Assembly: GCA_945877045.1 (NCBI GenBank)
Contig: CAMCQW010000147.1
Location: forward strand, 1 to 5,383
Length of the DNA: 5,383 nucleotides
DNA from: Chryseobacterium gleum
GTDB taxonomy: Bacteria; Bacteroidota; Bacteroidia; Flavobacteriales_D; Crocinitomicaceae
Direction of reading: 5' to 3'
Shown: positions 1 to 5,383 of the stretch, piece after piece
Position numbering within the stretch: the first letter of the stretch is position 1
Layout of the letters: every line of letters starts with the position of its first letter
The notes under the pieces: model-generated
What the model was told of the DNA's origin: nothing
Database searches by the model: none
The model's input: the letters and a program-made list of their open reading frames with translations, nothing else
Position numbers and translations under genes: made by a program

Positions 1-2824
1 GCCCGATGATGGACAAGCAGACTGTGCTATTGTTTGGATAAATGAATTAAGGTTAACAGATTTTGTGAGCGAAGGCGGTTCTGCAGCAGTGGGACAAATG
101 CAGCTGCAATTGGCTGATTTTGCCAATGTATCTGCTTCAGGAAATTATTCAGGAATAAATTGGGGGAGTGTTGAAAGTCGTGTCCAAGAACGCCAGCGTA
201 ACGAGAAAATTGGTGTCGATATGAACGCCAACATTCAATTAGGTCAATTCTTCGGTAAACAAACCCGAATATCCTTACCTTTCTTTTATGGCTATTCTTT
301 AGGGATTATAAATCCTGAATATGACCCCTTTAATCCTGATATCAAACTTTCAGATTACGACCCAACAACGAGAAAAGAACGTGCTAAAATGGGACAGGAT
401 TTTACGGAGAGAAAGTCCTATAATTTCACGAATGTTCGAAAAGAGTCCAAAGCAGGAGCGAAACCTCATTTTTATCGCATTTCTAATTGGTCTGCAAGCT
501 ATGCTTTTTCAGAAAATTTAAAAAGAGATTTTAACATAAATTATGATAAAACAAAAACCTGGACGGGTGCATTAAATTATAATTACACTTTTGCTAGTAA
601 AGCATATGAACCGTTCAAAAAATGGAAGCCGGTTCAAAAATCTAAATGGTTACAAATAATAAAAGAAACCAATATTTACTTAATGCCTAAAAACATTTCG
701 TTTACGAATGATTATTCAAGAATATACAATGAAAGGCAAGTGCGAAACAATCTTGTTCCGAATTATGAATTTGACCCTATTTTCTTGAAACGTTTTGATT
801 GGAACCGAAACTATAATATAGGCTATGATCTTACTAAAAATTTAAAAGCAAGCTTCACCGCTACTAATAAAGCAATGTTTGAGGAAGGAAATAGCCGGGT
901 AGACCGAAGGGTAGACCCTACAGGTTTCCAAGAGTTTAAAGATACCATTCGTTCGCAGATGTCAACATTTGGTAAAACAATGGATTATGGACACACCTAT
1001 AGCTTGAGTTATTCCCTTCCACTTGATAAAATCCCATTGACGGATTGGCTTACAGCAAATGCTAAATATTCAGGCACGTATAACTGGCAAAGAGCTCCGC
1101 TTGGCCAAACTAGTTTTGGCAATACCATTCAAAATAATCGTTCGATCAACATGACTTCGCAGGCTAATTTTGTAACGCTTTACAACAAAATACCCTATTT
1201 TAAAAGAGTGTTATCCGATGGGAGAAATTCTCGTGGGGCAATTAACCCTAAGGATGCGAATGGTTCAGAAAACGTAAAGCCTGGTGACCCTAAGGTTAAA
1301 GAAGAAGAAGAACTAAAACCGCCAAAGCCTTTGGAAGAAATGACCAAGAAAGAACGGCGTAAATTTGAAAGGTTAAAGCGACAATTTGAACGGAAAAAGC
1401 GAAAAAAACAACGTGAAAAGGAAAAGGTGAACCCTGTTGGTGGCTTTTTTGCCCGCTTAGCCATGACGGTTAGAAATATTTCTGGGACTTATACTGTGAA
1501 TGATGGCACCATGTTGCCAGGGATTAATCAAGAATCGCGTGTACTTGGAATGAATAGCTCAAATACACAATTAGCAGGATTTGCTTTTGGAAGACAAGGA
1601 TACAATGTTTGGGGCAATTCGAATGGTTATAACGTGGCAACACAGGCTACCGCTAATAACTGGTTAGTGCAAAATGAGGACCTTAATAAGCAATTTACGA
1701 CCACTCATGCTACAACATTTAATGTGAGAGCAACCTTAGAGCCCTTCAAAGATTTTAATGTAGAACTTAAAATGAATCGTAATTATGGTAGAAATTCCGG
1801 TGAATTCTATCGTTGGAATACACAGACTGCCGTTTTTGAAGGGCAAAGTAGATTCGAAACTGCTACACTTACCTATTCAACCGTAACAATAGGAACAGCT
1901 TTTGCAAGTTTTGGCAGTGATTATTCATCACAGGTTTTCCAAAACTTGTTGGCAAATAGGCAAAGTGTTTCACAAGTTATAGGTACAGATAATCCTAATT
2001 CTAATATATTGCCTTCTGGTTTTTATAGTGGCTATTCTGGCAGTCAGCAAGAAGTGGTACTTGGTGCTTTCTTAACTGCTTATAGTAATACTGGAGTGAA
2101 TAGTAAAAGTATAAATCCAATAAAAAACACCCCTTTGCCAAATTGGAGTATTACCTACAATGGCTTGTCTAAATTTCCTTTCGCCAAAGACTTTATAAAA
2201 TCATTTGTTTTAAGGCACGCCTATAATTCAACTGTAACGATGAGCGGGATGCAATCGAATCTATCGGCTACCTTTGATAATAATGGATATGCAAATGCGT
2301 TGGACATCAATAACAACATCATTTCTGGACTTCAAGTTCAAAACGTAACTATAAGTGAGCAATTTTCTCCATTAATTGGTTTTGATGCTACTTGGATTGT
2401 TTTTGGACAATCACTTACTACAAAATTTGAATATAAGAAAGATCGACAATCTACACTTTCATTAAATAATAATCAAGTTACAGAAGTTCTCTCGGAAGAG
2501 ATTGTAGTCGGTCTTCAATCTAAGATTACGAAAGTTAAGTTGCTGAAAAAAGTGCCGGCTAGCGATATGAATGCAGGCATTAATTTTTCATTCCGCGATA
2601 ACATAACAGTAATTAGAAAGGTGGTTGAAAATACCAATCAACCTACAGCTGGACAAAAAATGATTGCGTTTAAATTTAATCTTGATTATAATCTTTCACA
2701 AAACCTAACGGTTACTTTATTCTATGATCAAAACCTAAACACACCTAAGGTTGCTACAAGCTATCCGACAGGAAACATTAATACGGGAATTAAAGTTCGA
2801 TTTAATCTTGCCGGTGTTCAATGA
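1..2824 (+). CDS. sprA: SprA, T9SS outer-membrane translocon (gliding motility protein), C-terminal part; 5' end outside window
   Basis: Partial gene; the reading frame is open from base 2 to the TGA at 2822-2824, giving 940 visible residues. SprA forms the very large outer-membrane beta-barrel through which T9SS substrates leave the periplasm; it is also needed for gliding motility in Flavobacterium, and its Porphyromonas relative is Sov. Recognition rests on family-typical segments: IVWINELRLTDF near the visible start (residues 10-21), a following ADFANVSASG stretch, PEYDPFNPDIKL (about 105-116), a lysine/arginine-rich insertion (431-475) followed by ARLAMTVRNISGTYTVNDG and LPG, and a C-terminus of alternating beta-strands ending NTGIKVRFNLAGVQ. 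The protein is rich in aromatic and Asn/Thr residues in strand-like alternation, as expected of a barrel. Full-length family members are about 2,400 residues, so roughly the last 40% is here. The GTG at 65 is not the start, because the conserved frame continues upstream of it. No internal stop or frameshift is seen. The family call is confident; strand topology is inferred. Confidence 0.95.
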   Translation, partial: PDDGQADCAIVWINELRLTDFVSEGGSAAVGQMQLQLADFANVSASGNYSGINWGSVESRVQERQRNEKIGVDMNANIQLGQFFGKQTRISLPFFYGYSLGIINPEYDPFNPDIKLSDYDPTTRKERAKMGQDFTERKSYNFTNVRKESKAGAKPHFYRISNWSASYAFSENLKRDFNINYDKTKTWTGALNYNYTFASKAYEPFKKWKPVQKSKWLQIIKETNIYLMPKNISFTNDYSRIYNERQVRNNLVPNYEFDPIFLKRFDWNRNYNIGYDLTKNLKASFTATNKAMFEEGNSRVDRRVDPTGFQEFKDTIRSQMSTFGKTMDYGHTYSLSYSLPLDKIPLTDWLTANAKYSGTYNWQRAPLGQTSFGNTIQNNRSINMTSQANFVTLYNKIPYFKRVLSDGRNSRGAINPKDANGSENVKPGDPKVKEEEELKPPKPLEEMTKKERRKFERLKRQFERKKRKKQREKEKVNPVGGFFARLAMTVRNISGTYTVNDGTMLPGINQESRVLGMNSSNTQLAGFAFGRQGYNVWGNSNGYNVATQATANNWLVQNEDLNKQFTTTHATTFNVRATLEPFKDFNVELKMNRNYGRNSGEFYRWNTQTAVFEGQSRFETATLTYSTVTIGTAFASFGSDYSSQVFQNLLANRQSVSQVIGTDNPNSNILPSGFYSGYSGSQQEVVLGAFLTAYSNTGVNSKSINPIKNTPLPNWSITYNGLSKFPFAKDFIKSFVLRHAYNSTVTMSGMQSNLSATFDNNGYANALDINNNIISGLQVQNVTISEQFSPLIGFDATWIVFGQSLTTKFEYKKDRQSTLSLNNNQVTEVLSEEIVVGLQSKITKVKLLKKVPASDMNAGINFSFRDNITVIRKVVENTNQPTAGQKMIAFKFNLDYNLSQNLTVTLFYDQNLNTPKVATSYPTGNINTGIKVRFNLAGVQ
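1292..1426 (+). other. Highly charged, Lys/Arg/Glu-rich insertion in SprA
   Basis: About 45 codons within sprA encode an almost purely hydrophilic stretch. It begins with an acidic run (KEEEE), passes through KPPKPLEEM, and continues into a strongly basic KKERRKFERLKRQ/KKRKKQREKEK segment likely to be helical or disordered. It interrupts the beta-strand pattern, so it is probably a loop or extension outside the membrane. From family knowledge, other SprA proteins carry a lysine-rich stretch at about the same place, just before the conserved strand leading to an LPG motif. It is therefore probably a normal variable loop and not a foreign insertion. Which side of the membrane it faces cannot be told from the sequence. 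Confidence 0.7.
2821..2824 (+). other. ATGA start/stop overlap joining sprA and the acetyltransferase gene
   Basis: The ATG of the downstream gene (2821-2823) overlaps the TGA of sprA (2822-2824) in a -1 frame relation. No convincing purine-rich ribosome binding site is seen in the preceding 20 bases (ttaatcttgccggtgttca). This arrangement is typical of translational coupling by terminating ribosomes, and it supports the ATG at 2821 as the true start. The overlap is seen directly; coupling is inferred. Confidence 0.75.
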
Positions 2825-3270
2825 TACGTTATAGGAACGCTCAACCAGGTGATGAGGAAAGTATTCATCGATTGATCGTGGAGTTGGCTGTTTTTGAACG
2901 CGAGCCCAATGCTGTTATTGTTCCCTCAGATGCCTTGTATAATCACTTGTTTGTAGAAAAAGTCTGCTTTGCCATTGTTGCTGAAGATGTTCAAACGGAT
3001 ACTGTAATAGGTTTTGCATTGTATTATTTCTCTTATTCAACATGGAAAGGAAAGTGCCTTTATCTTGAAGATATTTATGTGCAAGAAATACATCGTAAGT
3101 TGGGTATAGGACAAGTTTTATTTGATTTGGTAGTTGGTGTTGCGAAAGAGAATAAAGTCGCTAGAATGGATTGGCAAGTGCTAAATTGGAATAATGCTGC
3201 TATCAATTTTTATAAGAAGAATAACGCTGACCTATCCGACGAATGGTTAAATGGTCGCTACTTTTTTTGA
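2821..3270 (+). CDS. GNAT-family N-acetyltransferase, spermidine/spermine N1-acetyltransferase-like
   Basis: A 149-residue cytosolic enzyme predicted to transfer the acetyl group of acetyl-CoA to a primary amine. The order of motifs follows the SSAT branch of the GNAT fold: N-terminal IRYRNAQPGDEESIHRLI helix region; VIGFALYYFSYSTWKGK strand and turn (62-78); LYLEDIYV (80-87), whose Glu-Asp pair corresponds to the conserved LYLEDFFV of human SSAT1; the acetyl-CoA pyrophosphate loop R92-K-L-G-I-G97 (R-x-x-G-x-G); then WQVLNWNNAAINFYKKNNA (118-136), with Tyr131 in the position of the usual general acid. Human SSAT1 has about 170 residues; this protein is shorter mainly at the C-terminus, ending NGRYFF just after a T7 run. 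The start is fixed by the first motif and by the ATGA overlap with sprA. Family membership is clear, but the substrate is not: SSAT-like bacterial proteins may act on polyamines, thialysine or other small amines. No secretion role is known; the position suggests only co-transcription with sprA. Confidence 0.9.
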   Translation: MIRYRNAQPGDEESIHRLIVELAVFEREPNAVIVPSDALYNHLFVEKVCFAIVAEDVQTDTVIGFALYYFSYSTWKGKCLYLEDIYVQEIHRKLGIGQVLFDLVVGVAKENKVARMDWQVLNWNNAAINFYKKNNADLSDEWLNGRYFF

Positions 3271-3296
3271 TTTAAAAATCAATTTTAGAGGATGAT

Positions 3297-3331
3297 AAAT
3301 GAAATTTAGCCGCTGTTATTAAATTTTATTT
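3297..3331 (+). terminator. Possible terminator hairpin in the convergent gap (weak)
   Basis: The arms at 3297-3308 (AAATGAAATTTA) and 3320-3331 (TAAATTTTATTT) can form a 12-bp stem with an 11-base loop (gccgctgttat). In the + strand transcript the stem has one G-U wobble; in the - strand transcript that position is an A-C mismatch. It is the only sizeable inverted repeat I found in the 116-bp gap between the two converging genes, lying 26 bases after the acetyltransferase stop. Against it: the stem has no G-C pair and no separate U-tract follows, although the 3' arm itself is U-rich. Its position fits a terminator but its composition makes this a weak call. Confidence 0.3.
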
Positions 3332-3386
3332 CCTAGAAAAAAGCTAAGAAGGACCTGTTCAAATACATAAAGTAGAAAAGGCGGAT

Positions 3387-3677
3387 TTATCTAATTACCG
3401 TGACTGTTCCGTGTTGCTTTATTTTTTCGTCGTTGGATTTCTTTCTGAAAATAATCTCCCAAGTGTAAACGCCATCTTGCACAGGTCGAAAAGATATGTG
3501 ATGTATGCCGTCCCATCCAACATTTAAATTATGCGTAGTAAATAGCATCTCGCCCCATCTGTTGTATATGTTCATCGTGTAGGAGTATAAGTCTATATTT
3601 CCTGATATAATAGGTAAGAATACATTGTTTAATTCATCTCCATCTGGCGTAAAAGTATTTGGCACATAAATTATTAT
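3387..3677 (-). other. T9SS type B C-terminal sorting domain (gliding motility-associated CTD)
   Basis: The last ~96 residues contain the signature order of the type B domain: YVPNTFTPDGDELNNVF, then IYNRWGEMLF, then GWDG, then QDGVYTWEIIF, ending TVTVIR. This domain directs export through the SprA translocon. Type B domains differ from the shorter type A domains, and in known cases (such as SprB) depend on PorP/SprF-like partner proteins. No such partner gene is present downstream here, where the neighbour is the converging acetyltransferase gene. Confidence 0.93.
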
Positions 3678-5383
3678 TGGATAGGGTGCTACCACTTGCA
3701 ATTTAGCTGTATCTAAACAACCGTTTTCTGAACTTGCAATAAGCGAAACCCAATAGGTGCCTCCCTGCATTTCGGGATAATAATGATAGGTATTAAACGT
3801 GGTTTCGTATGCTGAGCCATCTCCAAAATCCCAAACATAGGTCACTGCACCTTGCGAAGTGTTAAAGAAACTGTGCATTAGATTAGACGCTTCAACCGAA
3901 AAACTAGCAATTGGCTTTGGCCAAACTGTCACGGTTACAGATGCACTATTCACACAATCATTAGCATCTGTACCAACTACGGTATAAGTTTGGGTTCCTA
4001 CATTTTGTAAGAAAGGAGTTGCGTTTATTACTTGGTTATCCCAAATGTAACTCACTGCGCCTCCACCAAAAAGTGTAATCCATTCGTCCCTGCAAACAGA
4101 AGTGTCAGGATAACCAATAACTTGGGGTAATGGGTTTACAAGTATATCGATGCTGTCAGAATCAAAACAGCCTAATAGGTCTGTTCCCAAAACGGTGTAG
4201 GTAACGGTTCCAATATTTTGTATGAATGGAACATTATTTAGAATTCCGTTATTCCAAACATACGTGTTAGCACCCGACCCGGATAAAACAAGTAAATCAT
4301 TATCGCAGTAAGCCGTATCGGCACCAGCATAAACAATCGGTCGAGGGATGACGATCATTTGTGTAGAGGCGGTATCAGAACATCCGGAAGAATCAATTGT
4401 AACGGTAAGCACATATGGAAAAGTCGCATTGGTTTGCGAGAGATTTTCAAAATAAAAATTAGGATTAGAAATACTGTCGTTGCTTAAATGTGTCGAAGGG
4501 CTCCAAGAATAGGAAAGACCCGCTATTGGATTCACTCCAATTGTTGTATCCAAGATGTGGCAATTTGAATAATAAGCACCAGCGTCGGCCACGGGCAAAG
4601 GATTTACTTGTATTGTATCAGTAACTTGGCACAATCCGGGAAGATTATAACTGATTTGATTTAGTCCTATTGCTGCAATGGCAGGACTAAACATGCCTGT
4701 ATTTGAATTTACAATCCCATTACCAGACCAAATTCCACCGGGTAAATTAGCTGAAAAAGCAAATGGCTGTGCGTTTTGACATACGGGCGAATTATTATTA
4801 ATTTGTGGGTCAAAAACATGAACCATCGCGGACATGGTGTCTTGATAATTACCACAAGTGGAATAAAGAAGAATCTGATAATCTCCAGGCTGTGTAAATA
4901 CATATTCTAAGTCATTGCCACCATTAAATGTCTGTCCATTTATTGACCACTCTTGAAAGCATTTTAATCCATAGGTTGTGATATTAAAAAAACGGGCCGT
5001 ATCGTTAATGCATATCATAGAGTCTTCGGGTGTAAAAATAGGAATGGACACACATTGCTGACATAAATAACCGTCATTCGGAGTGATAGAATTCATTATC
5101 ATCGGAGGAATAGTCGTGGAAAAATTCATAGTTGTAACCGAACCTGCAGGTGTTTCTGTTAAATTAATTGGAACAAATTGAAGTGGCGGTGTGGCCATCT
5201 GACAAGAAACGGTACCGATACTATCTGTTTTAATAAATAGGGGGTCCATGCTTGCATCAAGATTTCCAAAAAATGGGGAAGTAGTATAGGCGGAAATGGT
5301 AAATCCACTATCTAAGTTATAGCGAACTCCAATTCCTTTGTCGCGATCGGCACCACCGTATGTCCTGGCCCAGTTTAAATTTC
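3387..5383 (-). CDS. Large secreted/surface protein with PKD/Ig-like modules and T9SS type B sorting domain, C-terminal part; 5' end outside window
   Basis: Partial - strand gene: the frame is open from the window edge (first full codon 5381-5379) to TAA at 3387-3389, giving 664 visible residues, numbered here from that codon. Residues 1-60 match the repeat style of Bacteroidota beta-propeller surface proteins (NLNWARTYGG, later a Gly-rich DSGFTISAYTTS and PLFIKTDSIG). The ATG at 5249 lies inside this repeat and is not the start. Next come a PKD-like module (about 112-191), a module with PGGIWSGNGI (194-262), one with YSWSPSTHLS (263-348), two tandem 71-residue-period Ig-like repeats (353-490), a PKD domain with WDFGDGS (517-523), and the C-terminal sorting domain (about 569-664). 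Such proteins cross the inner membrane by Sec, then the outer membrane through the T9SS, and usually stay surface-attached or are released. The propeller and Ig modules suggest an adhesive or structural role, with no catalytic domain visible. The gene converges on the sprA operon. The sorting class is confident; the protein's function is unknown. Confidence 0.9.
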   Translation of the reverse strand, partial: NLNWARTYGGADRDKGIGVRYNLDSGFTISAYTTSPFFGNLDASMDPLFIKTDSIGTVSCQMATPPLQFVPINLTETPAGSVTTMNFSTTIPPMIMNSITPNDGYLCQQCVSIPIFTPEDSMICINDTARFFNITTYGLKCFQEWSINGQTFNGGNDLEYVFTQPGDYQILLYSTCGNYQDTMSAMVHVFDPQINNNSPVCQNAQPFAFSANLPGGIWSGNGIVNSNTGMFSPAIAAIGLNQISYNLPGLCQVTDTIQVNPLPVADAGAYYSNCHILDTTIGVNPIAGLSYSWSPSTHLSNDSISNPNFYFENLSQTNATFPYVLTVTIDSSGCSDTASTQMIVIPRPIVYAGADTAYCDNDLLVLSGSGANTYVWNNGILNNVPFIQNIGTVTYTVLGTDLLGCFDSDSIDILVNPLPQVIGYPDTSVCRDEWITLFGGGAVSYIWDNQVINATPFLQNVGTQTYTVVGTDANDCVNSASVTVTVWPKPIASFSVEASNLMHSFFNTSQGAVTYVWDFGDGSAYETTFNTYHYYPEMQGGTYWVSLIASSENGCLDTAKLQVVAPYPIIIYVPNTFTPDGDELNNVFLPIISGNIDLYSYTMNIYNRWGEMLFTTHNLNVGWDGIHHISFRPVQDGVYTWEIIFRKKSNDEKIKQHGTVTVIR
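3690..3911 (-). other. PKD domain of the surface protein
   Basis: Residues 491-564 carry the classic PKD core YVWDFGDGS (about 515-523), followed by YHYYPEMQGGTYWVSLIAS, matching the usual 'h-Y-x-x-x-G-x-Y-x-V-x-L' second half. PKD domains are beta-sandwich folds on extracellular proteins, used as spacers or for binding protein or carbohydrate. It directly precedes the sorting domain, a frequent arrangement in T9SS type B cargo. Confidence 0.85.
3912..4325 (-). repeat. Two tandem Ig-like repeats (period 71 residues, 213 bp) in the surface protein
   Basis: Repeat 1 (4325-4125, residues 353-419) and repeat 2 (4112-3912, residues 424-490) align without gaps over 67 residues. By hand count about 30 are identical. 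Shared landmarks include D-T-x-x-C near the start, Y-x-W-x-N, N-x-x-x-P-F-x-Q-N-x-G-T, T-Y-T-V-x-G-T-D, a second Cys, and a closing P-x-P linker. This TYTVxGTD pattern is common in repetitive Bacteroidota surface proteins. The DNA has diverged between copies, so the duplication is probably old or was inherited as a module array. Confidence 0.85.

Noticed and set aside
65..67. GTG as start codon of the first gene
   Set aside because: The same frame is open back to the window edge, and the upstream residues (IVWINELRLTDF) are conserved SprA sequence, so the gene starts outside the window.
321..521. Open frame of 66 codons on the + strand inside sprA
   Set aside because: Fully overlaps conserved SprA coding sequence in another frame and has no recognisable features.
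1195..1464. Open frame of 89 codons on the - strand inside sprA
   Set aside because: It is the antisense of the Lys/Arg/Glu-rich segment, giving a Phe/Ser/Arg-rich product with no recognisable family; a shadow of sprA.
3269..3280. Small inverted repeat GATTTAAAAATC at the acetyltransferase stop codon
   Set aside because: Only 4-5 A/T-rich base pairs with almost no loop; expected by chance in AT-rich DNA.
3271..3386. Small gene or RNA in the convergent gap
   Set aside because: Only 116 bp, AT-rich, with no open frame of useful length and no promoter-like TTTG/TAnnTTTG pair that I could recognise.
4709..4903. Open frame of 64 codons on the - strand inside the surface protein gene
   Set aside because: Lies in an alternate frame of well-supported PKD/Ig-like coding sequence; its hydrophobic stretch is a frame artefact.
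5247..5249. ATG as start codon of the - strand surface protein
   Set aside because: The frame continues without a stop to the window edge and encodes the first part of a beta-propeller-like repeat (WARTYGG to IKTDSIG); there is also no signal peptide after this Met.

Overview
The window looks like a chromosomal segment from a member of the Bacteroidota, most likely near Flavobacteriales or Sphingobacteriales. The evidence is two hallmark proteins of the type IX secretion system (T9SS), a machinery essentially restricted to this phylum and close relatives, plus AT-rich DNA and no clear Shine-Dalgarno sequence before the one visible start codon. The genus cannot be named from the sequence alone.

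Layout, left to right: (1) The 3' part of sprA (about 940 codons, 5' end outside the window) on the + strand, encoding the C-terminal part of the giant outer-membrane beta-barrel translocon of the T9SS. (2) A 149-codon GNAT acetyltransferase gene resembling spermidine/spermine N1-acetyltransferase, whose ATG overlaps the sprA stop codon in an ATGA arrangement. (3) A 116-bp convergent intergenic gap holding an AU-only hairpin that may help end transcription. (4) On the - strand, the 3' part of a large surface or secreted protein (664 visible residues, 5' end outside the window). It has a beta-propeller-like start, a series of PKD/Ig-like modules and a C-terminal T9SS type B sorting domain.

The functional theme is that the translocon gene (sprA) and a predicted substrate of that translocon lie tail to tail. 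The cargo is recognised by its C-terminal domain and would be exported through SprA to the cell surface. The acetyltransferase has no known role in secretion. Its overlap with sprA suggests co-expression, not a shared function.

I found no RNA gene, mobile element, CRISPR array or clearly new system. The most interesting points are the sprA/acetyltransferase coupling, the translocon/cargo adjacency, and the regular cysteine pairing in the cargo's Ig-like modules.
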